Part shown: positions 1 through 7,857 of the stretch, one piece after another | Position numbering within the stretch: the first letter of the stretch is position 1 | Layout of the letters: the number at the start of each line of letters is the position of its first letter | Source of the DNA: Caryophanales bacterium UBA5732 | GTDB taxonomy: Bacteria; Bacillota_I; Bacilli_A; Izemoplasmatales; Hujiaoplasmataceae | Assembly: GCA_002419445.1 (NCBI GenBank) | Contig: DIGC01000060.1 | Coordinates: 1-19,935 of the forward strand | Direction of reading: 5' to 3' | Length of the DNA stretch: 19,935 nt | Position numbers and translations under genes: made by a program | The notes under the pieces: generated by a model | What the model was told of the DNA's origin: nothing | Seen by the model: only the letters and a program-made list of their open reading frames with translations | The model's database searches: none

Positions 1-279
1 GCTAGCCGTATTGCGATGACACGTTATATGAAACGTGTTGGGAAAGTATGGGTTAAGATTTTCCCGCATTTAGCAAAAACAAAAAAACCTTTAGAAGTTC
101 GTATGGGATCTGGTAAAGGTTCACCTGAAGAATGGGTAGCAGTAGTTAAAGAAGGAATGGTAATATTTGAACTTGCCGGTGTTCCTGAAGAAGTAGCTAA
201 AGAAGCTTTAAGATTAGCCGCTCACAAACTACCTATCAAAACAAAGTTTGTTAAGAAAGAAAGTGGTGATTCTATATGA
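1..279 (+). CDS. rplP: Large-subunit ribosomal protein L16 (5'-truncated by window)
   Basis: L16 binds 23S rRNA near the peptidyl-transferase centre and helps form the A-site region of the 50S subunit. The reading frame is open from base 1, so the window starts inside the gene. The visible 92 residues are the C-terminal part of L16, with the typical MTRYMKR, KVWVKIFPH, MGSGKGSPE and EALRLAAHKLP segments. The first ATG in view (base 16) is internal, since the ARIAMTRY-type context is mid-protein in this family. The gene ends with TGA at 277-279, overlapping the ATG of rpmC, so the two are probably translationally coupled. Identity is certain; only the true start is missing. Confidence 0.97.
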   Translation, partial: ASRIAMTRYMKRVGKVWVKIFPHLAKTKKPLEVRMGSGKGSPEEWVAVVKEGMVIFELAGVPEEVAKEALRLAAHKLPIKTKFVKKESGDSI

Positions 280-470
280 TTTACGCCAAAGAAATTCGCG
301 AAATGGACACCGCAACCATTTTAAATGAAATAGAAAATCTGAAAAAAGAATTATTTGATCTTCGCTTCAAACAAGCGACTGGTCAACTTGAAAATACTGC
401 ACGTATCTCAATTATTAAAAAAACTATTGCTCGTATGAAGACTGTTCTTACTGAGAGAGAAAGCAAATAA
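276..470 (+). CDS. rpmC: Large-subunit ribosomal protein L29
   Basis: L29 is a small helical protein at the exit of the 50S peptide tunnel, next to L23. The 64-residue product is the usual family length and is predicted to be two long helices. The KEIREM start, ELFDLRFKQATGQLEN core and basic C-terminal helix are L29 hallmarks. The ATG overlaps the rplP stop in an ATGA arrangement, with a GTGGTGAT Shine-Dalgarno-like element at about 261-268 inside rplP. The position between rplP and rpsQ is the standard S10-operon order. Confidence 0.96.
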   Translation: MIYAKEIREMDTATILNEIENLKKELFDLRFKQATGQLENTARISIIKKTIARMKTVLTERESK

Positions 471-475
471 GGAGG
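471..475 (+). promoter_or_regulatory. Ribosome binding site deciding the rpsQ start
   Basis: GGAGG lies immediately after the rpmC stop codon. Its spacing (2 nt to the ATG at 478, 8 nt to the ATG at 484) favours initiation at 484 over the longer frame. Confidence 0.8.
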
Positions 476-483
476 AAATGAAT

Positions 484-747
484 ATGGAATTAACAACTAA
501 TAGAAAAGTATTCACTGGAACTGTTGTTTCTGACAAAAATGACAAAACTATTACAGTTTTAGTAACTACTTATAAAAAACATCCATTGTATGGAAAAAGA
601 GTAATTTCTTCTAAAAAATTCAGAGCCCATGATGAAAAGAACGAAGCTAAAATGGGAGATATCGTAAGAATCACAGAGTGCCGTCCACTATCAGCAACTA
701 AACGTTTCCGTTTAATTGAAATTGTGGAAAGACACGAAGAAGTTTAG
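484..747 (+). CDS. rpsQ: Small-subunit ribosomal protein S17
   Basis: S17 is a primary 16S rRNA-binding protein of the 30S body, with an OB-fold. Seen motifs include FTGTVVSDKNDKT, KHPLYGKR and the RFRLIEIVER end. Two in-frame ATGs exist, at 478 and 484. The GGAGG at 471-475 leaves only 2 nt before the first but 8 nt before the second. I therefore take 484, which gives an 87-residue protein beginning MELTTNRK, a normal length for S17. It follows rpmC with a 13-nt gap and precedes rplN, as in most bacteria. Confidence 0.94.
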   Translation: MELTTNRKVFTGTVVSDKNDKTITVLVTTYKKHPLYGKRVISSKKFRAHDEKNEAKMGDIVRITECRPLSATKRFRLIEIVERHEEV

Positions 748-764
748 GATTTGGGGGTATTATT

Positions 765-1133
765 ATGATACAACAAGAATCAAGACTTAAGATCGCCGAT
801 AATTCAGGCGCTAGAGAAATTCTTACTATCAAAGTTTTAGGCGGTACTAGTCGTAAGTACGCTAGTGTTGGTGATATCATCGTGGCAACTGTTAAAAGTG
901 CTACTCCAGGTGGATTAGTTAAAAAAGGCGAAGTAGTTAAAGCAGTAATAGTGAGAACAAAAAAAGAAATCGTTCGTGCAGATGGTTCTTATATCAAATT
1001 TGATGACAACGCAGCGGTAATTATTAAAGATGACAAGTCTCCAAAAGGAACTCGTATCTTTGGACCTGTTGCAAGAGAGTTAAGAGACGCGGAGTTTACA
1101 AAAATAGTTTCTCTTGCTCCAGAAGTATTATAA
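765..1133 (+). CDS. rplN: Large-subunit ribosomal protein L14
   Basis: L14 sits at the subunit interface of the 50S and contacts 16S rRNA in the assembled ribosome. The 122-residue product has exactly the family length. It carries the signature IQQESRLKIADNSGA near the N-terminus, RADGSYIKFDDNAAVII in the middle and GTRIFGPVARELR toward the C-terminus. The GGGGG tract at 753-757 serves as Shine-Dalgarno. It opens the spc-type gene run (rplN-rplX-rplE-rpsN-rpsH and onward) with no visible promoter of its own, so it is probably co-transcribed with the S10 genes upstream. Confidence 0.98.
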   Translation: MIQQESRLKIADNSGAREILTIKVLGGTSRKYASVGDIIVATVKSATPGGLVKKGEVVKAVIVRTKKEIVRADGSYIKFDDNAAVIIKDDKSPKGTRIFGPVARELRDAEFTKIVSLAPEVL

Positions 1134-1146
1134 GGAGGGCTAGAAT

Positions 1147-1485
1147 ATGAAACTTAAAAAAGGCGATAAAGTCGTTATAATCTCTGGTGCAGATAAAGGA
1201 AAACAAGGAACAATCATTAAAGTTTTAACCAAAACTGACAGAGTTGTTTTAGAAGGCGAAGGCTTAGGAAAAATTAAAAAACACTTAAAACCTTCTCAAA
1301 CTAATCCTGACGGAGGAATCGTTGAGATTGAAAAACCAGTCCACGCTTCTAACGTTATGTTATTAGATCCTAAAGAAAAAACTCCAACTAAAATTGGTTA
1401 TAAAACAGTTACCGAAACTGTTAAGAAAAAAGAAATAACAAAAAAAGTAAGATATGCTAAAAAATCTGGCAAAGTTTTAGAATAA
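1147..1485 (+). CDS. rplX: Large-subunit ribosomal protein L24
   Basis: L24 is an early assembly initiator that binds 23S rRNA at the tunnel exit. An N-terminal KOW motif is visible (KKGDKVVIISGADKGKQG, about residues 4-21), followed by HLKPSQTNPDGGIVEIE and a lysine-rich C-terminal tail. At 112 residues it is a little longer than the usual 101-105, with the extra length in the basic tail. A strong AAGGAGGG overlaps the rplN stop, 7-8 nt before the ATG. Confidence 0.97.
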   Translation: MKLKKGDKVVIISGADKGKQGTIIKVLTKTDRVVLEGEGLGKIKKHLKPSQTNPDGGIVEIEKPVHASNVMLLDPKEKTPTKIGYKTVTETVKKKEITKKVRYAKKSGKVLE

Positions 1486-1501
1486 GTGAAGGGAGAAAAA
1501 T

Positions 1502-2041
1502 ATGAATAGATTACTCGAAAAATATCGTAATGAAATCACACCAGCCTTAATGGAAAAATTCAATTATTCTTCCATCATGGAAAGTCCAAAAGTTAGCAAG
1601 ATTGTTATTAACATTGGTGTTGGAGATGCAGTTGCAAATCCTAAAGTATTAGATGATGCTGTTAGTGAATTAACATTAATCACAGGACAAAAACCACTTG
1701 TTACAAGAGCTAAAAAATCAATTGCAACATTTAAACTTCGTGAAGGTATGCCAATCGGCTGTAAAGTTACACTACGCGGCGAAAGAATGTATGACTTCCT
1801 AGATAAATTAGTTACAGTAGCCTTACCGAGAGTTAGAGACTTTAGAGGAGTTAATCCAAAAGGTTTTGATGGTAGAGGTAACTACACTTTAGGTATTAAG
1901 GAACAATTGATCTTCCCAGAAATAAATTACGACAAAGTAAGTAAAATTCGTGGTATGGACATCGTGTTCGTTACCACAGCAAATACAGATCAGGAAGCTT
2001 TCGAATTACTAAAATTATTCGGAATGCCTTTCAGAAAATAA
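1502..2041 (+). CDS. rplE: Large-subunit ribosomal protein L5
   Basis: L5 binds 5S rRNA together with L18 and L25-type proteins and forms part of the central protuberance, touching the P-site tRNA. The 179-residue protein matches the family length. Recognisable segments are KIVINIGVGDAVANPK, GQKPLVTRAKKSIATFKLREG, LPRVRDFRGV and the IKEQLIFPEI stretch. Its start is preceded by an AAGGGAG Shine-Dalgarno. It sits in canonical position between rplX and rpsN. Confidence 0.98.
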   Translation: MNRLLEKYRNEITPALMEKFNYSSIMESPKVSKIVINIGVGDAVANPKVLDDAVSELTLITGQKPLVTRAKKSIATFKLREGMPIGCKVTLRGERMYDFLDKLVTVALPRVRDFRGVNPKGFDGRGNYTLGIKEQLIFPEINYDKVSKIRGMDIVFVTTANTDQEAFELLKLFGMPFRK

Positions 2042-2053
2042 GGGGGCAATATA

Positions 2054-2239
2054 ATGGCAAAGACATCTAAAATCGTAAGTCAAAAACGCGGATCAAAATT
2101 CCCGGTAAGAAACTATACAAGATGCGAACGTTGTGGTCGTCCTCATTCTGTGTATCGCAAATTCAGATTATGTCGTGTTTGTTTCAGAGAATTAGCTTAC
2201 AAGGGTCAAATCCCTGGTGTAAAAAAAGCAAGTTGGTAA
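2054..2239 (+). CDS. rpsN: Small-subunit ribosomal protein S14, zinc-binding type
   Basis: S14 is needed for assembly of the 30S head. This is the short (61-residue) zinc form: cysteines at 24 and 27 (CERC) and at 40 and 43 (CRVC) form the metal site. Organisms with this form often carry a second, zinc-free paralogue elsewhere, which cannot be checked here. The C-terminal PGVKKASW is family-typical. A GGGGG tract right after the rplE stop acts as ribosome binding site, giving tight spacing. The 52-nt gap to rpsH is among the longer ones in the cluster. Confidence 0.97.
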   Translation: MAKTSKIVSQKRGSKFPVRNYTRCERCGRPHSVYRKFRLCRVCFRELAYKGQIPGVKKASW

Positions 2240-2291
2240 TAAATTATGAGAAAGATTAGTTCCGATAATCAAGGAAGGAGGCATTATTAAT

Positions 2292-2690
2292 ATGGTCATG
2301 ACAGATCCAATTGCGGATATGTTAACAAGAATTCGCAATGCAAATCAAATGAAACATAAAACAGTTGATGTACCAGCATCAAAATTAAAAATGGAAATCC
2401 TTAATGTTTTAAAACAAGAAGGGTACATTGTTGACTTTGATCGCATCGATGATGGGGTACAAGGTACATTGAAAATAAAATTAAAGTATTTATTAAATGA
2501 TGAAAGAGTCGTAAGGGGTTTGAAGAAAATTTCCAAACCTGGTTTACGTGTGTATGCTAAAATGGATGACCTTCCTAAAGTTCTTAATGGACTAGGAATA
2601 GCTATCATTTCTACTTCTAAAGGTATTATGACCGATAGAGACGCTAGAAAAAATCAAGTTGGTGGCGAAGTTATAGCATATGTGTGGTAA
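2292..2690 (+). CDS. rpsH: Small-subunit ribosomal protein S8
   Basis: S8 is a primary 16S rRNA-binding protein of the central domain. In some bacteria it also represses its own operon by binding the mRNA. The 132-residue product starts MVMTDPIADMLTRIRNAN, the typical Bacillota N-terminus, and ends with the conserved STSKGIMTDRDAR and GGEVIAYVW segments. Two ATGs (2292, 2298) are possible. AAGGAGG at 2275-2281 is 10 nt from the first and 16 nt from the second, so 2292 is preferred. I did not find a convincing S8-type autoregulatory site. Confidence 0.97.
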   Translation: MVMTDPIADMLTRIRNANQMKHKTVDVPASKLKMEILNVLKQEGYIVDFDRIDDGVQGTLKIKLKYLLNDERVVRGLKKISKPGLRVYAKMDDLPKVLNGLGIAIISTSKGIMTDRDARKNQVGGEVIAYVW

Positions 2691-2717
2691 TAAAAAAAAT
2701 GAAAGAGGTGCAAGAAA

Positions 2718-3260
2718 ATGAGTCGAATAGGTAATCATTCGATACAAGTTCCTGCTGGCGTTACTCTTGACATCGATAAAAACAATCATGTCATAGTAAA
2801 AGGTCCTAAGGGTAAACTTGACTTTACTTTCGATAAAAACATCGGAATTAAAGTAGAAAATAACGTTATTTCTGTAACCCGACCAAATGATTCTTTACGC
2901 ATTAAAGCCCTTCACGGGACAACAAGAGCGTTATTGAATAATATGGTTATTGGTGTAATTGAAGGCTATACAAAAGTCCTCGAAATCAAAGGTGTAGGGT
3001 ATCGTGCTCAATTAAAAGATGCAAAAACATTAGTGTTAAACGTTGGTTATTCAAATCCAGTAGAAATGACTATTCCAGAAGGTTTAACAATTGAAATTCC
3101 TAAGAACACAGAAGTTCATGTAAAAGGTTCCGACAAGCAAATGGTCGGAGAATTTGCGGCTATCATTCGTAAGGTTCGTCAACCTGAGCCATATCTTGGT
3201 AAAGGTATTAGATATAGAGATGAACATGTACGTCGCAAGGAAGGAAAAACAGCTAAGTAA
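2718..3260 (+). CDS. rplF: Large-subunit ribosomal protein L6
   Basis: L6 lies near the sarcin-ricin loop and supports elongation-factor function. The 180-residue protein has the expected tandem alpha/beta domains. Visible markers include MSRIGNHSIQVPAGV at the N-terminus, HGTTRALLNNMV in domain 1, and VKGSDKQMVGEFAAIIRKVR plus the PEPYLGKGIRY motif in domain 2. The start is preceded by AGAGGTG with normal spacing. The order rpsH-rplF-rplR is canonical. Confidence 0.98.
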   Translation: MSRIGNHSIQVPAGVTLDIDKNNHVIVKGPKGKLDFTFDKNIGIKVENNVISVTRPNDSLRIKALHGTTRALLNNMVIGVIEGYTKVLEIKGVGYRAQLKDAKTLVLNVGYSNPVEMTIPEGLTIEIPKNTEVHVKGSDKQMVGEFAAIIRKVRQPEPYLGKGIRYRDEHVRRKEGKTAK

Positions 3261-3278
3261 TTAGCTTAAGGTGATTAT

Positions 3279-3635
3279 ATGTTTAAATCAGTAGACAAAA
3301 ACGCTCAAAGACAAAAAAGACATCGTCGGATGAGATTCGCTATCAAAGGAACTCCAGAAAGACCACGTTTAAATGTTTTTCGTTCTAATAAGCAAATTTA
3401 CGCTCAAATTATTGATGACGTAAATCAAATTACATTAGCTCAAGCGAATTCTAGGGAAATCGAAGGAAGCACTGGCGGTAATATCGAAGGTGCTAAACTA
3501 GTAGGAAAATTAGTTGCTGAAAGAGCAATTGAAAAAAATGTGAAATTAGTTGTTTTCGACCGTGGCGGTTATTTATACCACGGAAGAGTGCAAGCATTAG
3601 CCGATGCTGCTAGACAAGCAGGGCTAGAATTCTAA
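3279..3635 (+). CDS. rplR: Large-subunit ribosomal protein L18
   Basis: L18 binds 5S rRNA in the central protuberance together with L5. The product is 118 residues, a normal length. It has a basic N-terminal arm (KNAQRQKRHRRMRF), the RPRLNVFRSNKQIYAQIIDD core and the FDRGGYLYHGRVQALADAAR C-terminal signature. TAAGGTGAT at 3267-3275 supplies the Shine-Dalgarno within an 18-nt gap after rplF. Confidence 0.98.
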   Translation: MFKSVDKNAQRQKRHRRMRFAIKGTPERPRLNVFRSNKQIYAQIIDDVNQITLAQANSREIEGSTGGNIEGAKLVGKLVAERAIEKNVKLVVFDRGGYLYHGRVQALADAARQAGLEF

Positions 3636-3653
3636 TGAAGGAGGTAATCTAAT

Positions 3654-4190
3654 ATGGAAGATAATATTCGTAATAAAAGAGGAAGAAAACCTCGTTCACC
3701 TAAAAAAGAAGTAAAGCTTTATGAAGAAAGAGTTGTTAGTATTGGCCGTGTAACCAAAGTTGTTAAAGGTGGTAGACGTTTCAGTTTTTCAGCTATAGTG
3801 GTTGTAGGCGATAGAAAAGGCAAAGTTGGATTTGGTACTGGTAAAGCAAGTGAAGTTCCAGATGCAATTAAAAAAGCTATCGAAGACGCTAAGAAAAATA
3901 TCATTACTATTTCAACAAGTGGAACAACCATTCCTCATATTGTAACTGGTAAATTCGGTGCTGGAAAAGTATTCTTACGCCCAGCAGCAGAAGGTACTGG
4001 AGTTATCGCCGGTGGTCCTGTTCGTGCCGTACTGGAATTAGCAGGTATCGAAGACGTTCTAAGTAAATCTTTAGGATCAAACTCACCAATCAATATCGTT
4101 AGAGCAACTGTTGAAGGGTTAAAAACTTTAAGAACAGTTGAAACTGTAGCGGCAATGAGAGGGTTAAATCCTCAGGAGGTACAAAAATAA
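3654..4190 (+). CDS. rpsE: Small-subunit ribosomal protein S5
   Basis: S5 shapes the decoding-accuracy region and the mRNA entry site of the 30S subunit. The 178-residue protein has a charged N-terminal extension of about 20 residues, then the double-stranded-RNA-binding-like domain (VVSIGRVTKVVKGGRRFSFSA, GDRKGKVGFGTGKA). The C-terminal domain includes FLRPAAEGTGVIAGG and the SNSPINIVRAT segment. AAGGAGG precedes the ATG at normal spacing. The stop TAA at 4188-4190 overlaps the rpmD ATG by one base, indicating coupling. Confidence 0.98.
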   Translation: MEDNIRNKRGRKPRSPKKEVKLYEERVVSIGRVTKVVKGGRRFSFSAIVVVGDRKGKVGFGTGKASEVPDAIKKAIEDAKKNIITISTSGTTIPHIVTGKFGAGKVFLRPAAEGTGVIAGGPVRAVLELAGIEDVLSKSLGSNSPINIVRATVEGLKTLRTVETVAAMRGLNPQEVQK

Positions 4191-4375
4191 TGGCTCAAAT
4201 TAAGGTTACCTTAGTAAAAGGCATGGTAGGTAGAAAACCTAATCAAGTTAAAACAATCAAAGCTTTAGGACTTACTAAAAGAAACTCTTCTGTAGTTTTA
4301 GAAGATAACGATATGATTAGAGGTATGGTTAATACAGTTAGTCATTTAGTAATCGTCGAAGAAGTAAAGAAATAG
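4190..4375 (+). CDS. rpmD: Large-subunit ribosomal protein L30
   Basis: L30 is a small, non-universal 50S protein. The 61-residue product shows the family pattern: LVKGMVGRKPNQ near the N-terminus, KTIKALGLTKRNSSVV centrally, and DMIRGMVNTVSHLVIV at the end. It begins in a TAATG overlap with rpsE. Its Shine-Dalgarno (AGGAGG) lies in the last codons of rpsE. It occupies the usual position between rpsE and rplO. Confidence 0.97.
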   Translation: MAQIKVTLVKGMVGRKPNQVKTIKALGLTKRNSSVVLEDNDMIRGMVNTVSHLVIVEEVKK

Positions 4376-4379
4376 GGGG
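4375..4379 (+). promoter_or_regulatory. Ribosome binding site deciding the rplO start
   Basis: A GGGGG tract overlaps the rpmD stop codon. It excludes the upstream GTG at 4379 as start, because the ribosome binding site would lie inside that codon, and points to the ATG at 4388. Confidence 0.75.
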
Positions 4380-4387
4380 TGCGAAAA

Positions 4388-4828
4388 ATGACATTACACG
4401 AATTAAAACCTAATCCGGGTTCAACTCACTATAAGAAAAGAGTAGGTCGTGGAACAAGTTCAGGTACTGGTAAAACAGCTGGACGTGGACAAAAAGGACA
4501 AAACTCTCGTACTGGTGGTGGAGTAAGACTAGGATTCGAAGGTGGACAAACACCACTATTTAAACGCCTTCCAAAAAAAGGATTTACAAATCCATTTAGA
4601 AAGGAATACGCCGTAGTAAACCTAGAAGACCTAAATGGTTATGAAGCAGGGATGATTATTACTCCTGAAGTTCTATTGAACGATCGAGTAATCAGCAAAC
4701 AACTAAATGGGGTTAAAATATTAGGTAAAGGAACATTAGAAATTAAACTTACTGTCAGAGCACATAAATTTTCAGCTTCTGCAAAAAAAGCTATTGAAGA
4801 TGCTGGTGGCGTGGTAGAGGTGATATAA
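4388..4828 (+). CDS. rplO: Large-subunit ribosomal protein L15
   Basis: L15 is a late-stage 50S assembly protein that contacts many 23S rRNA domains. The flexible glycine- and arginine-rich N-terminal arm (GRGTSSGTGKTAGRGQKGQ) and the GFEGGQTPLFKRLPKKGF motif are diagnostic. The frame could open at a GTG at 4379, but that GTG overlaps the GGGGG Shine-Dalgarno (4375-4379). The ATG at 4388 has 8-nt spacing and yields the expected MTLHELKPNPGS start and 146 residues, so I use it. The stop overlaps the secY start by one base. Confidence 0.96.
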   Translation: MTLHELKPNPGSTHYKKRVGRGTSSGTGKTAGRGQKGQNSRTGGGVRLGFEGGQTPLFKRLPKKGFTNPFRKEYAVVNLEDLNGYEAGMIITPEVLLNDRVISKQLNGVKILGKGTLEIKLTVRAHKFSASAKKAIEDAGGVVEVI

Positions 4829-6180
4829 TGGAAACTTTAAAAAAGATTTTCACTAATAAGGAAGTCTTAAAAAAAATTGGTTTCACATTATTAGCTTTTC
4901 TAGTTTTTAAATTACTTACTTATGTAACAATGCCTTTAATCGATGCCTCAAGTTTATCTTCATTATTTGATAACTCTGGTTTCTTGGGTATTGTTAACTC
5001 TATCTCTGGGGACGCACTGAGAAATTATTCGATAGTAGCCTTAGGGATTAGCCCTTATATCACCGCTTCAATCGTCGTTCAACTTTTACAGATGGATATT
5101 ATTCCAGCTTTAAAAGAGTGGGGCGAAGAAGGTGAAGTCGGCAGACAAAAGATTTCAAGATTAACGAGATATTTAGCGATTGTTTTAGCTTTTATTCAAG
5201 CTTTAGCAATGACATTTGCTTTTCATAACTCACAAGATCAGTTATTCCTAGGAAGTATTACTTCTTGGGTAGGACCAAACACAGGTTTATGGTTCTTAGT
5301 GTATTTCTATATTGCGGTTGTCTTAACTGCCGGTACAGCTTTTATGATTTGGTTAGCAGACCAAATCACCCTAAAAGGTATTGGTAATGGTTCTTCAATG
5401 TTAATCGTTGCCGGGATTGTTATTTCTTTCCCTGGAACCATCGCATCATTAGTACAATACTACATCGCTGATCCAAACAGTGCTTTAGCTGGCAATGTCT
5501 TCGCAAATCAAGGAGCTTTCTCTGGTTATGTTTTATTCGGTGTGAGCATTTTAATGTTCGTCATCGTTTTAGTCGGTATCACTTACATGCAAGTAGCGGT
5601 AAGAAAGATTCCTATTCAATATGCTAATCGTCCAGGAAGCGCTAAATTCAAAGGAAAATCTGAATCAAATATTCCTATTAAATTAAACACAGCATCAGTA
5701 ATTCCAGTTATCTTCGCTTCAATTATCTTGTCTTTACCGACAACTATATTCCAATATATTAATATAAGTGGAACTGCGAGCAACTGGATTAATCAAATCT
5801 TTGCGTATAATCAACCAATCGGGTTTGTATTATATATTATTTTGATTTTTGTTTTCACATTCTTCTATTCATTCATCTTAGTTAAGCCTGAACAAATAGC
5901 GGAAAACTTAAACAAACAAAATGCATACATCCCGGGTGTTAGACCAGGATTTGAAACTGAAAGTTATATTACAAAAATTTTATTCCGAGTAACAGTTATT
6001 GGCGCGATATACTTAGTAATAATTGCCTCATTGCCAATCATAACTTCAATGATATTAGGACATACTTATGCACAAATCGGTGGGACTTCACTCTTAATTA
6101 TCGTCGGGGTAGCTTTGGAAACAGCTAAACAAATTGAAACTGACACACAAGAAAAAGCTTACGCTGGATTTATGAGATAG
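4828..6180 (+). CDS. secY: Preprotein translocase channel subunit SecY
   Basis: SecY forms the protein-conducting channel of the general secretion pathway in the plasma membrane, working with SecE, SecG and SecA. The 450-residue protein shows about ten hydrophobic segments, roughly at residues 16-37, 65-88, 114-134, 152-175, 186-206, 233-254, 288-308, 332-353, 384-406 and 417-432. Segment 2 contains the conserved GISPYITASIVVQLL. The large cytoplasmic loops with QYANRPG (residues 264-270) and AYIPGVRPG (366-374), where ribosome and SecA dock, are present. The ATG overlaps the rplO stop and is preceded by AGAGGTGAT. Placement after rplO is standard. Confidence 0.98.
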   Translation: METLKKIFTNKEVLKKIGFTLLAFLVFKLLTYVTMPLIDASSLSSLFDNSGFLGIVNSISGDALRNYSIVALGISPYITASIVVQLLQMDIIPALKEWGEEGEVGRQKISRLTRYLAIVLAFIQALAMTFAFHNSQDQLFLGSITSWVGPNTGLWFLVYFYIAVVLTAGTAFMIWLADQITLKGIGNGSSMLIVAGIVISFPGTIASLVQYYIADPNSALAGNVFANQGAFSGYVLFGVSILMFVIVLVGITYMQVAVRKIPIQYANRPGSAKFKGKSESNIPIKLNTASVIPVIFASIILSLPTTIFQYINISGTASNWINQIFAYNQPIGFVLYIILIFVFTFFYSFILVKPEQIAENLNKQNAYIPGVRPGFETESYITKILFRVTVIGAIYLVIIASLPIITSMILGHTYAQIGGTSLLIIVGVALETAKQIETDTQEKAYAGFMR

Positions 6181-6187
6181 ATTTAAG

Positions 6188-6838
6188 ATGATTAATCTAT
6201 TAATTATGGGTAAACCAGGAGCGGGCAAAGGAACCCAATCGACAAAATTGTTGAAACACTATAATTTAACCCATATTTCAACCGGCGATATTTACCGCGA
6301 TGAAATAAAAAAAGGTTCAGAGATTGGTGTTGAAGCAAAAAAATACCTTGATGAAGGTAATTTGGTTCCTGACAAGATGACCAACGAAATAGTTTGGGAG
6401 ATTTTAAACAAAAAAGAATATCCTAACGGTTTCATGCTGGATGGATATCCTCGCACAACAGCTCAAGCGGTTGCTTTGGATGAAATGTTACGAAAGTTAA
6501 AAATCAATTTAACTTCAGTAATCAACGTTGATGTTAAAGATGAAGTTTTACTTCATCGGATGGCAGGAAGAAGGGTTTGTCTGAATTGTGGACAAACTTA
6601 TCACACGAGTTATCACCCTTCAAAAATTGAGGGAGTTTGCGACGTTTGTGGACATGAATTAATCCAAAGACCAGATGATTTAGAAGAATCAGTAATTAAT
6701 CGTTTAGCTATCTATAATGAAAAAACCAAACCGTTATTAGAATATTACGCAGAAAAAGGTCTTTTAATGGTAATTGATGGAGAACAATCCACAATCAAGG
6801 TTTTTCATGATATTATTAACAAATTAGGTGAGAAATAA
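6188..6838 (+). CDS. adk: Adenylate kinase with zinc-binding lid
   Basis: Adenylate kinase catalyses the reversible ATP + AMP to 2 ADP reaction in the cytosol and balances adenine nucleotides. The P-loop GKPGAGKGTQ is at residues 8-17, the NMP-binding STGDIYR at 31-37 and DGYPRT at 85-90. The lid carries four cysteines (131, 134, 151, 154) in two CxxC pairs, the structural zinc site typical of Gram-positive enzymes. At 216 residues it is a full-length long-lid form. Only a weak AAG-type ribosome binding site precedes the ATG, 7 nt after the secY stop, so initiation may rely on coupling. The stop overlaps the map ATG. Confidence 0.98.
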   Translation: MINLLIMGKPGAGKGTQSTKLLKHYNLTHISTGDIYRDEIKKGSEIGVEAKKYLDEGNLVPDKMTNEIVWEILNKKEYPNGFMLDGYPRTTAQAVALDEMLRKLKINLTSVINVDVKDEVLLHRMAGRRVCLNCGQTYHTSYHPSKIEGVCDVCGHELIQRPDDLEESVINRLAIYNEKTKPLLEYYAEKGLLMVIDGEQSTIKVFHDIINKLGEK

Positions 6839-7593
6839 TGGTAACTTTAAAATCTGATCGAGAAATTGAATTGATGAAAGAAGCTGGAAGAATTGTAGCT
6901 TTAGCTCATGAAGCAGCCAAAGGAATAATTAGACCGGGTATCTCAACAAAACAAATTGATGATTTGGTTGAAAGTGTTATTGTTAATCATGGTGCAATAC
7001 CCTCATTTAAAAATTACAATGGTTTCCCCGCATCTGCATGCATATCAATTAATGAAGAAGTCGTGCATGGGATACCTAGTTCTGAGAGAATCTTAAAAAA
7101 CGGTGATATCGTTTCTGTAGATATCGGTGCTCAGTACAAAGGTTATCATGGCGACAGCGCATGGACATATGCATGCGGGGAAATATCTGAAGATGCAAAG
7201 AGATTGTTAAAAGGGACTGAAGAAAGTTTGTTTAAGGGTTTAGAAAAAGCTAAGCCTAATAACAGATTGTCGGATATTTCACACGCAATCCAAGTTCACG
7301 CTGAATCTTTAGGATTTAGTGTAGTGAGAGAATTCGTGGGACACGGACTAGGTAGAAATTTACATGAAGACCCACAAATTCCAAATTATGGTTTGCCTAA
7401 CCGGGGAATTGTTTTAAAGCCTGGAATGACTTTAGCGATTGAACCGATGATTAATTTAGGCAACAAAGAAGTCAGAGTTTTATCTGACGGCTGGACGACT
7501 TTAACTAGGGATAGATCACTATCGGCTCATTTTGAGCACTCGATTCTGATCACCGAAGATGGTTATTGTATCCTGACCAAAAAAGGGGAGTGA
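6838..7593 (+). CDS. map: Methionine aminopeptidase, type I
   Basis: This cytosolic metalloprotease removes the initiator methionine from nascent proteins whose second residue is small. The five metal ligands are visible: D95 (SVDIGA), D106 (HGDSA), H169 (FVGHGLG), E202 (IEPM) and E233 (FEHSI). The substrate-contacting H78 is in VVHGIP. The 251-residue length and lack of an N-terminal extension indicate the bacterial type Ia form. It overlaps adk by one base (TAATG). The order secY-adk-map-infA is the classic Bacillota arrangement. Confidence 0.98.
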   Translation: MVTLKSDREIELMKEAGRIVALAHEAAKGIIRPGISTKQIDDLVESVIVNHGAIPSFKNYNGFPASACISINEEVVHGIPSSERILKNGDIVSVDIGAQYKGYHGDSAWTYACGEISEDAKRLLKGTEESLFKGLEKAKPNNRLSDISHAIQVHAESLGFSVVREFVGHGLGRNLHEDPQIPNYGLPNRGIVLKPGMTLAIEPMINLGNKEVRVLSDGWTTLTRDRSLSAHFEHSILITEDGYCILTKKGE

Positions 7594-7599
7594 TTTTAT

Positions 7600-7821
7600 T
7601 TGGCAAAAAAAGATGACGTCATTGAGATGACGGGAACTGTTGTAGAAGTTTTGCCCAACGCACAATTTATAATTGAGCTAGAAATCGGACACCGTATAAT
7701 CGGACACGTTTCTGGTAAAATCCGCATGAATTACATACGCATTTTACCAGGTGATAAAGTAAAGGTTGAACTATCAACCTACGACCTAACACGTGGTCGA
7801 ATCACATATCGCATGAAATAA
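7600..7821 (+). CDS. infA: Translation initiation factor IF-1
   Basis: IF-1 is an OB-fold protein that occupies the 30S A site during initiation. The 73-residue product carries the family core: MTGTVVEVLPNAQFIIEL, GHVSGKIRMNYIRILPGD and LTRGRITYRMK. The start is TTG at 7600, giving the expected MAKKDD N-terminus. AGGGGAG at 7584-7590, overlapping the end of map, sits 9 nt upstream and supports it. No in-frame ATG lies near the expected N-terminus. Distance to map is 6 nt. Confidence 0.97.
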   Translation: MAKKDDVIEMTGTVVEVLPNAQFIIELEIGHRIIGHVSGKIRMNYIRILPGDKVKVELSTYDLTRGRITYRMK

Positions 7822-7857
7822 AAAATATTAGAGGAAAGATTTTAAGGAGGTAATGGT

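Noticed and set aside
2246..2290. 14-codon ATG frame between rpsN and rpsH, ending just before the rpsH start
   Set aside because: No Shine-Dalgarno precedes its ATG, and its last codons are simply the rpsH ribosome binding site. No recognisable leader peptide.
4824..4829. TATAAT at the rplO/secY junction as a possible internal promoter
   Set aside because: It overlaps the secY start codon and has no -35 partner; a transcript from it would lack the secY ribosome binding site.
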